From Pyrrhosoma nymphula (lineage: Eukaryota; Arthropoda; Insecta; Odonata; Coenagrionidae): a DNA stretch of 64,000 bases. The number at the start of each line of letters is the position of its first letter. Position 1 is the stretch's first letter. The stretch lies in assembly GCA_963573305.1 (NCBI GenBank), contig OY754331.1:68499275-68563274 (forward strand), in the 5' to 3' direction. Both the position numbers and the translations under genes were made by a program. This document shows, in pieces, positions 23,601 through 35,859 of this stretch. Under the pieces are notes generated by a model. The model made no database searches. It saw only the letters and a program-made list of their open reading frames with translations, and had not been told where the DNA came from.

Positions 23601-25080
23601 GCAGTCAGAGCTGGATTTGGTTGGGGGGATTTCTCCAAGATAGCGATAACCAGCCGGAGATGCCCTTTTCAGCCATGGCTTTCAGCCTTAGCTGAAATTT
23701 TCTTTTAATCTAGTTCATACTCTTTTGAAACAAAACAAAAATTGTTTATTATTTCTGGTATTGCAGTCATTGAGTGGTAGTACTTGTATTTTAATTTAAC
23801 GTACCTACTTCGACAGCTAAGGTCATTTCGCACATACTGTCTGCCACTTGCAGATAGGGGCAACAGCACTCGGACGAATAGGAGGATAATCCAAACAAAT
23901 TTGAGCCGAGCTCAACGATGCTTTACTTCTCTGACTGATCGAGTACCGGTGTATCGATCGTGGCAAGTTGTTGCCCTGCAATTAATGAGGATGTTAAAAA
24001 TATTATTTTGACTTGTATATGATTGTATGTATGAGCGTTTGAGTATACAAATGAAAGAAATATTTTGGCACGTTTAATTTTATTAGCCGTAGTGGTTGGA
24101 AATGAACTGCAACAATCAGGTGAAAATATAATCATGTTTTATCTAATGTTAAAGAATACAGTTTTTCATAAAAATATCTCCGAAGGCAAACGCACGTTCA
24201 GAGCAGCTTCGTGTGGAACTTTATCGATTCAAATTTCTAGTTTTTCTGTTAGTTATCGATTTTTCCCTTCCTTAGTTCTTAGGGGTTTATTTTGTTACAA
24301 TCTACCTTGACTTTGTGTTTTCCTATCGCTTGAAAGATCATTTCGTTTTTAGCGTAGTGGACAGAAATCCTGCCCACCAGAAACTTGCACACGAAGCTGT
24401 GGTAAAATAATTAAGAGAATATTTGAGGTTGCCATGAATATTTTATGAATCTTTCGCTTCATTTGTCAAAGGTTAAGCTCTTGTAGCATGCAAACTTTCC
24501 TCAAATTAACTTGGTGATTTTTAGTGTTTGTGTTCATGTCACGTTAAAATATTTTCATCATGACGTTTTCCTGAAACTTTACTTTTTCTGTTGCGCAAGT
24601 GTGTTTTTAGGAGTCCTTGAAGTTAAGTTTTCATGAATTTGAAAGTTATTAAATGATTGATTCTGATATTTGATGACAGAGTCTGATTATCATATACACG
24701 ACTTCAAACATTAGTCGTATCGCTTTGTTCTTCATTGAAATTGGGTCGGAATTCATCAATTATTGGATTCGACTGAAAACATCAAAATTAGACATGATGT
24801 TCACGCTGAAAATTGCTTCAAAGTAATATTTTCTCATAAAGAAGACATTTTCTCTCACTTCTTGGTGTTACTTAATATCGACTGCCCGAGAAGGAACTTG
24901 CTCAGAACATGGCATATTGCTCAAAATTAATTGTTACAGCCTTCGTCACTTTTTTCCTCTTTCTTCGCACTATGCTGCGAGTAATGTTGAGTGAGTCTGC
25001 CGCAGCAACGTCGCGCATCGACAAGTGCTGATCTACCGTAATAATTTTCCGCTTGAGCGTTGCGTAATGATTTGAATACA
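20696..25080. other. No recognised features
   Basis: Intergenic or intronic sequence. Open frames at 20917-21285, 22083-22283 (minus) and 23784-24011 have no recognisable motifs. No repeat family seen elsewhere in the window is detected here. Confidence 0.45.
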
Positions 25081-25330
25081 CTTGCCCCCCCCCCACCCTC
25101 CCCCGAGGCCTCAGACCCGGTTCTCGCGAAGACTGATTTCATTGTCGTTTAGGACACCAACTTGAGCAATGATCGGATGGCCCTTGACGTCGGCGTCCCT
25201 TGAATGGGGTATTAATTGTCGTGAATCACGATTCTTTTTAGGGGTTTTCCGACGCTGAGGTTCTTTTCGGCGTCCACCCTGATACTCGCATTGCCTCTCT
25301 CGTGTAATCCGATTCACGTAAGGTCCACAG
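25081..25330. other. GC-richer segment with C-run, unassigned
   Basis: Begins with a C-rich run (25086-25105). The minus strand carries a charged open frame (25111-25317) with many R/K/E residues. It may be part of an old element. No domain is recognised. Confidence 0.2.
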
Positions 25331-27187
25331 TACTTCCTAGCTTCCCACGATTATTAAGAAGTGTTTTTTTTATTTCTCCAACAATGTTTCCTTGCCATAA
25401 GTTGTGGAAAATATTATCGATACCGGTGATTATTGGCAATTGGAATGAACCGTGATATGTATGATGAAAGTTAGTTTTACGTTCGTTACATTCTGAACAA
25501 AGCCGCGAGCCACTTTATGAAAATTTGATTTGGGATAAATAGATATTATTATTGTTGTTAGTTCTTGGTTTGATCATCAATTTAGTACCTGGGGTTTTTT
25601 CGGACACGGAAAGCCATTGCCATAGTCCTGGCATAGCTTTTAATCAGAGATTAATAGTTCCATAAACAGTATTGCTTTTGTGCTCGTATTTGGCTTGGTC
25701 CATTGGCGCTTTGATATTTCTGGATTCGCAATATTCGTCAACTTTTGCGCGTAAATAATGTCAGCAACGTCTGAATTGAAATGAATACTTATTTTAATTA
25801 TTTACATGATGATTTGAAAATTATTATTTTTATAATATACAAGTTCGCCAAATTTGAGAAGGAAGATTCGTCTTCTAGGAATCTTTCTGGGAGCCTTATC
25901 TATGGCAAAATGTCGTGAAAATGTCTTTCCGTTTCGTCCTTCTGAATCCACCTGTCTTCAATGTATATTTGATGTGGTGTGTTTGGTTTGGTCACATAGG
26001 CTCTTGATTAATACATTTCTGTCTTGGTATTTGTTTGGATTCCGCACGGATCGTGATACTGTGGCATCATTTTTTGCATTTCCTTTAAGACAGGAAGCGG
26101 TCGGATTCACTTTCATGCATTTTTCTGCACTGTTTCCCTACGTTGCCATTATGGTGTTACCTCCTCTTCCTAGTGACTCAGATTACCTCAGCGTTCATGA
26201 GCCTGATCACGCACTTATTTTACTCACAATTATTGCTCCTCTCGTTCGTTAAAGGTATTTTCTCGTGGGAACAGCATGTACCGGAGCAGAACTTCAAAAG
26301 TCGTGATTGCCTTAGAAATGGTCGACATCGAAATAGTGAGTCGATCAAACAGTCTTTTCGACCTGATAGTCGGTAATCTTACCAAGTGCATGTAAGCGAA
26401 TACCCCTTCGTTAAAGCCTCCTATATCTTGTATAGTTTTCCTTGCACAGAACCGTCACATCTGGTTGTCTGCGATCAAAATTGCATCTGTCATAGTGAAT
26501 GAACACAACTTCGGATTGAGGAAGGCAATTAGCAATTTCCAGCGTAGATAGCTCCAGAAAAACCTTACTTATATTTACGAGACATTGAAGTCTATTTTAT
26601 AGCATTGTTTTCGTTTGTCCCCAATTATCCTATAAAAATTGTATGGTTCATTTTACCTATTACCCGTTAATGAGAATATCTGAATAGCGTGAAACTGTAG
26701 GCCATTGTTACACGGTACTCCCTTCTTTGGATTCTAGTTCCATGTGATTCTTTTTAGAGTATTTGGTGCATGAAATGTTTCGCAAATTCCGCGTATTAAT
26801 GTGACTTGATGGCGTGGAATGGCATACTTTCGGATGACAAATGTCATTACTCGAGCGCGGCTCCTGGGAAATTTTAAGTGAATACATCGTTGCTAATTAA
26901 AAAGTAATAATCCGTTCATTTTTTTTGGCCTTGAGAAAGACCCACGACCAATCGAAGCCCATCCTATTCACGAAAGTATCCTTGTATTTTCAAAATCTAA
27001 ACATATTAGGTCTGTCAGCATGTGTAGCCTCTTTTCGGCCTAACAAGAATCCCGAAATTAGCTTCCAAAGTCTCCCAAGGGGATTGATTGAAAATTCTGA
27101 AAGGCTGAAAATTAAAAATATTTGTTGCTTCTGCCGTGGATGTATGGGAGTGGGCAATTTACTTTAATTCCGTAAAATATTTGAAAG
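25331..27187. other. No recognised features
   Basis: The 132-codon frame at 25854-26252 has hydrophobic stretches but no family motif or splice context. Nothing else is seen. Confidence 0.45.
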
Positions 27188-27194
27188 GAAAATA

Positions 27195-27275
27195 ATACCG
27201 CAACCTGGGAACGAACCCCCGCCACCAAATGAGGATATCCGGCTCAGCGCCTCAACCCACTGGGCTACGAGCTTT
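27195..27275 (-). repeat. tRNA-derived SINE head
   Basis: The minus strand reads GCTCGTAGCCCAGTGGGTTG (A-box-like) ... GGCGGGGGTTCGTTCCCAGG (B-box-like), spaced as in a tRNA, followed by TTGCGGTATTATTTTCC. The cloverleaf is degenerate. This is the same class of Pol III-promoted SINE head as at 36.2-36.9 kb but a different sequence. Confidence 0.6.
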
Positions 27276-27827
27276 GTTGAGAGAGGCGTGAACTTTAAAG
27301 GATTTATACGAAGGAAGATTCTTTAATCGCGTTTTTCTCTCGAACCCGGGCCTATGTGGAAGAAAGCCGTGACACTTTTCCCGCATTCTCTCTATAGTTT
27401 CAGAAAATAATTGCCTCTTTTGGATCCCGAACATAAGTCACGCGATGTCTCCTTGTCAGTATATGTTTTATTTTTAAGCAATGGCTCTTTTACACGACTG
27501 AAATTTGGAAAAATTGTCATATGAATATAGGTTGATCGATTCCGTGAGCTCGAGGCAACCCTGCTTGGTGATCTCACTTTAATTCCACATTTATCATACC
27601 CCACTCTCACCAAATTCCTCTGAATCCTTCATGCCATATGACCTTAGATGAATTAGAGGCAACTTTCAACTGTGCAGAAATCTATAACAAATTCAGAAGA
27701 GATCAGGCGATATTGCGTGTAATTTGATCGTAATGGATAAATAAAATGTGTGCAATTTTCCACCATTGATACCTTCTCTTCCTCCACACACTCCGTAAGC
27801 AAGGAAGTTTTTTACTTGCGTTCTTAC
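27276..27827. other. No recognised features
   Basis: No supported coding or repeat signal. Minus-strand open frames at 27252-27434 and 27392-27613 show no motif. Confidence 0.45.
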
Positions 27828-27924
27828 CTGATGATGATGTAATACATTGAAAACTTGGTATTTATTAAAGTTTTATGTATTTGTTTGAAATGGCACATCC
27901 TTCATCCTTCCATAATAGTGCAGA

Positions 27925-28490
27925 AATCGTTCTACTGTTCTCAATTATTTTCGAAGGTCTGTTTCAAATCCTTGCTAAATTAATTTCGCCGCACCGTACC
28001 TTTTCGTTGATATTTACCGTAACAAACCTAGCAATTTGATAGGTCGTTATTAAAACTATTTCGTTGTGGAAAAATCTTGTATCCATTCTTAATTTTGCTC
28101 AAATCATTCTACTGTGTTCAAATTTTATCGGAGATCTACTTCAGGCATGGGCGTAATTTCAGCTTTTTAACTGGGGCGGCAAGGCCTACTGGGGGGTATG
28201 GAATGACCCCAAGGTGGAAGGGGGGTCCGGGGTTCTTCTAAATTAGGCTTGATTAATAAAGAATCAAGAAAGTTCAAGAAATGGCCGTGCATGCAGAATT
28301 GTATTTTCCAATGGTTTGTCAATTATTAAGATTTTTACTTCAAAATTCTGGGATGGAAAAATATTGGGTTGGACAATTCTGGGGTGGGAACTGCCACCCC
28401 TTGCTACCCTCAAATTAAGCCACTGGCTTCAGGTACTTGCCAAATTTTCGCAGGCACCGTACCATTTCGTTAATTCGTACCGTGATAAAC
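27925..28490 (+). repeat. Two diverged tandem copies of a ~100-bp repeat, the second split by a MITE
   Basis: Copy 1 (about 27925-28023: CGTTCTACTGTTCTCAATT ... CACCGTACCTTTTCGTTGA) and copy 2 (about 28106-28145 plus 28434-28490: CATTCTACTGTGTTCAAATT ... CACCGTACCATTTCGTTAA) align end to end. Copy 2 is interrupted exactly where the hAT-like MITE (28146-28425) is inserted. Copy 1 therefore shows the empty-site sequence. Confidence 0.75.
28146..28425. mobile_element. 280-bp hAT-like MITE with 8-bp target duplication (one mismatch)
   Basis: The left end CATGGGCGTAATTT matches the reverse complement of the right end, CAGTGGCTTAATTT. The flanks are ACTTCAGG (28138-28145) and GCTTCAGG (28426-28433), an 8-bp duplication with one difference. 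CAGTGGCGTA-type ends plus 8-bp duplications are typical of hAT elements. The interior is G/C-run-rich with no coding sequence. Confidence 0.8.
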
Positions 28491-28534
28491 ATACCATTTA
28501 GGTTTTGCGTAAACAATTAGCGAGTATCACTGTT

Positions 28535-28926
28535 TCACGCATTCTGACTAGTTCTCCAAGTCCACGAATGCGGACTCATGATGTTCTTTTGATCACCCGC
28601 GCCCAAGCTCCGGCGCACATCGCTGGCGGAAATAACTCTATGGTGTGGAGTAAAACTCAAATGGCTCCGCGGTAGAGGAACTTCTCGTATCCCACATTGC
28701 TTGTCGGCTCTGCCCGAACCCAATGTTACCGCCCGTCAAGGAGACGAAACGGCGCATGTGTGTCCGGGGAAGCGGGGGTACGGGTGCGGCGCCGCGGTGT
28801 AAATTAATCTTAAGGAGGGAGATAAGAGCGAAGCATTCCGCTGCACCCGATTCACTCGCGCCTGGGAACGGGAAAACGAACGCATTGGCGCGCGAAAACT
28901 TTCCCATCACCAATTTTGAAGCGTAA
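28535..28926. other. GC-rich, CpG-containing block
   Basis: GC-rich relative to the flanks, with many CpGs and short open frames in several frames lacking any motif. It is a candidate regulatory/promoter region or a compositional remnant of an element. No core promoter motif pair was located. Confidence 0.25.
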
Positions 28927-31130
28927 CGGGAGAGGGAGATTGAATTATTTTCTCGCCAATAACGCCTCAGGTTTTAGAGCCAAACTCTTTCCAAGCTCGG
29001 GCGAGAAAAATGAAGATATCAGCGTGAAACTAGTATTCTCAATCATAAGCTAATGGAAGGAGGTTATTTCACAAAACCAACTGTATTTAAAACCAACAAT
29101 TCAGGGGCCAGCCGACCATTTTCGAAGTTGCATCTTGTCAGGAAGGGTAAGGTGCGTTTCGTTTTCGTTTCCCAGGCACAAGAGCGCTGTGTTCCGCGGA
29201 ACCCAGGGGTTCCACGTAATATTACAAGGGTTTTACGAATTGCTGTTTATATATCTATTTCTTTGTATTAGTCACTATTTACACGTTTTTACTTGATAGT
29301 TGTAATGGAAATATTTTTTTCGTACGTACCCCAGAACTTTTGTCTATTTTTAATATTTGTACGAAGAAGGGTTCCGTATAATATTTCTAATACACGCTCC
29401 TTCGTAATTTTTTGCGAAGCTATATTGCGATCTCTGGTCACGTTTTCTATTAAAATATAACAACAGCCATTGTTTTCTTCAGCGTGTTATCGGAGTGTCC
29501 TTTGGCCTTACTCATTTGTCACAGTATATGCAAGTCGCCGTGTCGCTAGGAAGAAATGTTTTTTTCAAACTAGTCCCTCTCCCCGGGTAATAATTTGAGG
29601 AAATATGATTTAAACCTTACACTTAACTTTCTGTTTTTTTTGTCTCTAGGGGTAATTCTAGTTTCTAAATGATTCTGCTTAAGGAAGGAAATTTGATAAA
29701 TTTTATTTTGACATTCAACTACCCTAATCTTCTCGCAGTGTATACATATTTGGTCACCTTTTCTTTGACCTTGTATCCATTTGCTATATTTGCTACCGTC
29801 ATATGTTGCAACAAGCAATCTCTTTTGTTGATTTGAAATCCTAAGTATTCATAACATAATAGCGCAATGCTAAGGTTAATCATGCCATTCAACAAGTGCA
29901 TGACTCGCGTGCACTTCAACTGTTCCTTTAGATACGTATGAAATAGTACCCTGTAATGATTAAAAAAAAACTGCGGTTGGGCTTATTGATTTCTGGACTC
30001 CTAAGGGCATGTCCCAAGGTATGAGACATGTGAAATACCCTTTCAGTAGCATTGAGCCCGCTTTCGTTTTCTTAATTTATGTTTTTAACTGGTGAAATCA
30101 AAGACATGGATACTAGGTACTACGTATTGTGTAACCGATAGGAAATGTTATGATTTCCGCTCTCTTGGATATCGTATCCCTTCTCGTTCGTCTAGCCAAT
30201 TTTACGGAGCAAATACATTTTCTTGTACGGGAATGAAGTATGATTTAAATTGTCTATAACAGTGAATAAATTTCATTTTCAGGTGATCGGGCTTTGTTTA
30301 ATTGGTCATATTATCCTCTACTGACGAAATAGTGTGCGTTTAAGACGAAAAAAGTCTTTAAAGAACGAAGTTAGGTGAGTTGTTGAGGAGTAGAAAGTAT
30401 GGGCTTAAGATATAAGATCATGTGTTGGAGCTAGTGAGTCATTTTGCAATTATTGTTAGTATTGTGAAAAGTAATTGTTGATTCGATTGTAAAGACGGAA
30501 TTGGAATCAATTGGAAAGGTATAAACATTTTAAAATAGCGGGGAAGTGTCTAGGATAATTCAAATTATACGCTTGAAAATAAGTTATCAGTAACCTAAAT
30601 GTGATTAAAATAGTTAATATTTTGACTAGGTCACCTTGGGAATACTTAGCGATGTTGCTACAGAGAATAATTATTTTCGTAGAACATTTAATTGTTGAAA
30701 TGTAACAAGGACCAAGATAATGTTATAGAAGTTTGGTGAAGTGAGAAAGAGGGGGTGAAATTAAAGGAGGTCGTTCTGTGTTATTTGATAGTTTTTTTTA
30801 GCATTTACCATGAAACCAGGGTGTCATAGTGGATATTTTTCTTGGCTACGCACTATGAAATTATAATTTGGAAAAGCGAGTGATAATTTTCGTGTGCAAT
30901 CTGTAAAAAATAGTGCATTTGTAAATATTGACCCCATGTCATTTATGAAGTCAATCAGTTTGTTTGCAGTAATTTAAAGCACTACCTTGAAAATAAAAAG
31001 TATTTCACCTGTGTTGCCACCTAAGATGTTTCATAGATCTCTCCGTACGTATAGCCTTCCACATGCCTCATCGGCTCTCCTCCAGGTTAATAACTCGAAC
31101 GGAGGCAGAAAAGGTTATTCGGGACACGTA
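28927..31130. other. No recognised features
   Basis: AT-rich sequence with no supported gene, RNA or repeat on either strand. Confidence 0.5.
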
Positions 31131-31300
31131 GAGAGGTATTGTGATGTTTAAGGCATTTGAATGGAAGATGAGATTGTTGAATGAATGAGGAAAAGAGAGA
31201 GGAAAGTGCGAAGATGTTTTGATAGCATGAATTTAGCAGAAGATATGAAGAACCGAGCAGTGAAAAAAATGTTGGGCGAATGAATTGCTTGTGAAAGAAT
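31131..31300 (+). repeat. Possible LINE C-terminal tail remnant
   Basis: A purine-rich plus-strand stretch whose translation in shifting frames includes FDSMNLAEDMKNRAVKKMLGE. This resembles the 'D-x-NL-x-ED-x-x-NRA-x-W' tails that end RTE-like and R1-like LINE proteins. It is heavily mutated and only weakly supported. Confidence 0.3.
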
Positions 31301-31329
31301 CATTGTTTACGCACTGTTAATTTGGATCT

Positions 31330-31800
31330 GAAGACATGGCCCCAACGATACCGCTAACGGCTGAAAGATAAAATTGGCGGGGGACTGCCCAAAGCACCAA
31401 TCAGACCCGAGATCGAACACGTGACTTTGCAAAGATGCACGGAGAGCGCTCAGCTGATTGGCGCTGACGTCACGCGCCCAGCCTCTTGTGGAGGGAGTGG
31501 AGAATTAGCGGCTATGGCCTTGATGCCGGAAATCAACTATGAAAGATTCTGCAGCTCTCCCAGCGATCTTGTTGGAGGTCAGGATGAACGGATATAGCAG
31601 AGCGTCGGCCTAAAAATTGATGGGAAGTGCGTGAAAGCGTCATGTTTGCCCATCAACACCCGTCTCCGAGCATGCAAAGCAGCGAGCCTATTTAAGCTGA
31701 TCGCGCAATAATTATCGTACGCGGAAATTAAATTTTTATCGAGTGTTTTCGTTGATTCAGTATTCTCGAGTTATCATATTTCATCCCCTTGCAATGTAAG
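31330..31800 (+). promoter_or_regulatory. Candidate promoter/first-exon region
   Basis: A CpG-bearing segment with a perfect CRE-like TGACGTCA (31466-31473), a TATTTAA box (31689-31695), an Initiator-like TTCAGTAT (around 31757) and then a strong donor-like AATGTAAGT (GT at 31796). The TATA box and TCAGT are too far apart to work together. The region could instead be an LTR or other element. Suggestive only. Confidence 0.25.
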
Positions 31801-32879
31801 TATTCCTCGGTAGTTATTTACTGGGTGTGTGGTATGCCGTGCAAACCATGCCATAATCTAGTGATGTCGCATGCGATAGTTACCACGGCTTTTCAAGAAT
31901 TGACCCCCATCTGAACCGGACAACTGCCTCGGGGGAATGCGAAGGGCTTGAAAAGGTTATTTGAGTAGAGTGCGATCGAAGAAGTCTGGCAAGGGGGCCG
32001 TTTTAACGATTCTCTTTCACGCGAGGTACCAAATTCGCCTTCATTTTTTTTCTGAGATGACTAACGCTATTATCGATGTTTATCGCGGTGATTTTCCGTC
32101 ATGCTCGCAATGTGGCACGGGGGAGAGTTATTGACAAGTCTACGGAAGAACTGTCACTTGTTTCAGTGCACTCGTGGGACAAACTGTTGCGCGAAAAAGA
32201 CGATAAAATAAATCACGCTAGCTTGTCAATGGAATATTATTTTAATAAATACGCCATCCCGGAACTTTCTCACGCGTGAAAATGAAAAAATGCATGCTAC
32301 TACATTTTGGGGAAGGCATTATCAAAAGAAGAGCTAAAATATCATCATGATTACATCATCAGGGAAGGAAATGTGTACCAACTATGTAGATTCCGCTAAT
32401 TATTTTGTTTAATACTTTTACGTTTTTCATCCTCAAGTTGTGTTGAAACTTGTGTAATGATTAACAAAAAAATAGTGCAATCTACGTAGTTGGTGTTCAC
32501 GTACCACTTCCTTTGTTGCTGCTCAATAGCCGACAATACACTTGGTGTTGGTGGATGAAAGGACGGGAATGTGTATCCTATAAAATCCAGGCAATATAAA
32601 TAAAAATGAATTTCTGAGACTGTGGAAATGAAATTACTGCGGACACTTAAGAGAACGGGGAAGGTTGAAATGAATAAAATGAAAAAAAAAACTAGAAGGG
32701 AGCGCTGAGGGGTCACCAGAAGGGTAAGGACGCCCCGTCATTTCGTTCGGCGAATCCATAGAACACACGCAACGGAGTCGAGGCCGGCTTTGGGGGGAGA
32801 ACGTAATCCAAAAGTGGCAGTTTATTTCATTCGATATCATTTTATGGCGCCGATTTCTCTCCCCCCTGGCCATAGGGCC

Positions 32880-33690
32880 CCAGTGGTCAATCGTCTGCGA
32901 GACACCGTGTACCCGAGTGAGTTCCATTGAAACGGCACAACAATACACACTGCGGGGAAAAAATCCACGTACCTCTTCTCCACTTTGAAAGAAATTTTCA
33001 CTGTCCACCGTTGATCGATTTATCTTCTAAAATGGGTGGCGTACCTTTTAATCAGTCCGGAATCCTTACGGCAGAAGAAAGGGAGAGAATTTCTTTTTCT
33101 TGCTTTTCCCCGTCGATCCCACGTGGTGCAAGCCGGCAAGGTCGACCTTCCTTCGACCCCCTCCGCGGACGTCGTGGAACTACAACGTCGTGTCGTATCT
33201 TTTCCTCACTCGCTGAGCAGCCCGCTTTTAGTCGTCCACGTCGGTTATCATCCGTGACACGGCGGCGGTGGTCGTCTTGTCCTGCGTGCGTGTGGCGTGT
33301 TACTCTTCGTCGTCCTTCCACCACTGTCACTGCGTGTGTATGTGAGGGAGGATGGGCATATGTGGTGGTGTTTAAAGATGCGGACCCTATAGGGGGAGGG
33401 GATAAGGTGAGGGGGGAGAGAGTGCAGGGCGCGTGGTGCCTTATGGGATAGGAGAGAGGTGGAGAGAGCGGAGTGAGAGCGTGTGGTGGGAGAAGGTTTT
33501 CGCTTCTCCGGCTGCCCCCGAGATATCACACGTTCTCCTCCGCCCCTGGCTCTCTATGCCTCCGTTCTCCCTCGCCCACTTAGTTACCCCTTCTCCTCCT
33601 CCCCCGCCATGCACTCCCTTCCCAGTTGGAGAATGGTTCATTTCGGAACGATTCGTTCAAACAAAAGAACGGATCAGTAGGGAGGAATGA
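32880..33690. other. GC-rich, poly-purine/pyrimidine block
   Basis: About 700 bp of GC-rich sequence with CpGs, then purine-rich (33390-33500) and C/T-rich (33540-33620) strand-asymmetric runs. Overlapping open frames on both strands are low-complexity and not credible proteins. It may be a CpG-rich regulatory region. No core promoter pair was identified. Confidence 0.25.
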
Positions 33691-33846
33691 CACAGAGTCA
33701 ATCCGGACGTTGAAAAAATAATTCTTTCACTCTGGAGCCCTTATTCAGGGGCCTAATTGAGGTAGGCGTCGCGAATATTGACCCTCGACGGTGACGAAAT
33801 GTTGACGTCACCTCCTATTGAAATCTATAAAATAAGTACCATTTAA

Positions 33847-34416
33847 AATAGTTTCCACCGCGAGCGTGTGGGTCAAAATAAATACTGAATTCTACTACCG
33901 TTTCATTTGTATTGCAAAAATGCTGCTTGCATTGATGACTAGAATAAGCTATTTGAAAACCAAATGAATATGCAATATAAGCAGATTATTCGGCGAATGC
34001 ATTTTGAATGAACCCTTTTTTCGAGCTATAGGAGCCGACTTACTATACTTATCTATTTTAGGTAGGTACTTAGGTATTACTTAGTTATTTTTCTCCATTT
34101 TCTGTAGTCATTGACTAATGACTAAAACTCTTGATTAATTGGTGCCTTAATTTTATTTCCATTCTATTCCCTGGGAACATTATTTTCTAATAAGCAGTTT
34201 TTCTCGATATTAACATTTAAATTAACCAGAATAATTTTATAATTACCCTAATTTTAATCATAGATGTATTTAACACAATGTTATTTCTAGTTCAAATTGA
34301 GAATGAAATAGCATAGAGAGGTAATATTTGTTGATCATACCCAAGTAAAGGACACGTTTTTCTTTTAGTAGCCAGAATATGAATTAAATGACATTTGAGT
34401 CGAGGATGTAGCAATC
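33847..34416 (+). mobile_element. TTAA-flanked non-autonomous element, family A copy 1 (570 bp)
   Basis: Aligns along its length with 46502-47050: GTGTGGGTCAAAATAAATACT, then GCAGATTATTCGGCGAAT, AGGAGCCGACT, GACTAATGACTAAAA, GACACGTTTTTCTTTTAG and AATGACATTTGAGTC. It is flanked by TTAA on both sides (33843-33846 and 34417-34420). There is no coding capacity. TTAA duplication suggests mobilisation by a piggyBac-type transposase; that is inference. Confidence 0.8.
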
Positions 34417-34454
34417 TTAAAATTCGAGAGTAGCCGAGACAGTGACTTCCCAAC

Positions 34455-34690
34455 CACAATATTTTTGAGGTCATGTCGGTCATGTCCTTCCTGAATAAGG
34501 CTCCGGGAAGACCTTGGAATTTTTAGGACTCGGCGCAGTAGAAATTTTGATGCCGCTTCCTCGAAAAATCCCGGTGATGCCTCTCATAAGTTGAGATTCG
34601 TTTTGATGCCAAGTGCACGACATTTTCGAGGTTCAGCAATGTCTAGTTCTTCCTGAATAAGACCCCGGTGTACTCTATTATTTCAACCTC
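34455..34690. repeat. Diverged local duplication
   Basis: CCTTCCTGAATAAGGCTCCGGG (about 34483-34504) recurs as TCTTCCTGAATAAGACCCCGG near 34650, each preceded by TTTGAGGT/TTCGAGGT-like sequence. The copies are about 165 bp apart and poorly conserved otherwise. Confidence 0.45.
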
Positions 34691-35455
34691 AACTTTTTGA
34701 AAATTCATGGTCACTGAGTTGATAACTAAGTATATTTTTGCATAAATTATCTAATGTTCAACCGGTTTCATATTTTTTAAAAATTCTAAATGCAAGGGTG
34801 TTGGGTACCTTCTCTATGACATCGAGGAGATTTCTAAATACATAGAAGTTTTAGACCCGATGCAGCGGGCGGCGACAAATTACGATAGTCTTTCAGCAAA
34901 TTTTAGCAAATTAAGTTGGTACTAACTTGTTTTGCTAAATTTTTACGAAAAATATTCGTCGATTAATGTGCATATTCTATATCTTATTTTTTTTAATATC
35001 TACGGCATGCCATCAGTGATAGCTGACTCTTTGGCTCTTTATATGTCTTTTGACTTTCACATTCGCGATGGAACCTCCTTGACTCTTTATTTTACTGAAT
35101 TTGATGTTTCACATTTTGCCTTCACAATATTTTCTTTGTCGTAGCACTGATGACGTGATGAATAAAAAATGATTATGACATACATTTATTGTTTGAATTG
35201 TTTGTAGTTTTATTGCTTGGGACTTTAAAGTATCGCTAGGGCTGTATCGCTCATTTCTACGCATGGGGATCAAATTTAACAAGTCGCCGCATTTTTATGT
35301 GAAACAATGCCTTTAAGCATTTTAAGGTGATACTGTTTATGAAGCAATGTTAAACGCAATGACTAACCCCTCATGCAGTTGCGTAGTGCCATCATATAAA
35401 ATGTATTCAATGAAAACAGTATTCTTTCAGTAATACCAAACAAATACTCTTTTAT

Positions 35456-35670
35456 GGTGTACAGGCTTTTGGTTCTGCGATTAAATAATTTAATATTATG
35501 CAACAGTTTTGAATTGTTTATTTATTTTTTGAAAGAAGACCATTGTTGTTTTTCAAAGCCCGACGAAGCCGCAAGCATAGCACGGCGAAACTGTTGCACA
35601 ATAATAAATAATTTAATCGCAGAACCAAAAGCCTGCATACCATAAACAATGAGCTGCGAAAATCTACAAA
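35456..35670. mobile_element. 215-bp snap-back retroelement with perfect 14-bp target-site duplication
   Basis: The arms at about 35456-35510 and 35590-35641 are reverse complements (share GCTTTTGGTTCTGCGATTAA and TGCAACAG). The 14-mer AAATACTCTTTTAT lies at both 35442-35455 and 35671-35684, directly flanking the insert. The internal segment has CCGACGA (35560-35566), a possible GCCG/CGGC stem, then CGAAACTGTTGCAC and AATAAATAA. The length of the duplication fits target-primed reverse transcription rather than cut-and-paste. Confidence 0.85.
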
Positions 35671-35859
35671 AAATACTCTTTTATTTACATAATTTTTTGC
35701 ACTTATGAAATGTCAGTTTCTTTAAGGGAAGTACTCTATGGAACTATTGAAGTCCCGTCAGTGAGCAAAGGGTTAAATGAGATGCAGTTACAGGCAATCG
35801 AACGAGTGGAATGTCGAGAACGAATCTTTCAATCCGTTCCTCGCGTTGAACTAGAACGA

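Noticed and set aside
24902..25142. Possible mariner-type helix-turn-helix on the minus strand
   Set aside because: Only a vague similarity over about 20 residues; no catalytic motifs or terminal repeats nearby.
32634..33690. Several overlapping long frames on both strands
   Set aside because: They arise from GC-rich and purine/pyrimidine-biased sequence, are low-complexity, and no frame shows a domain or splice context.
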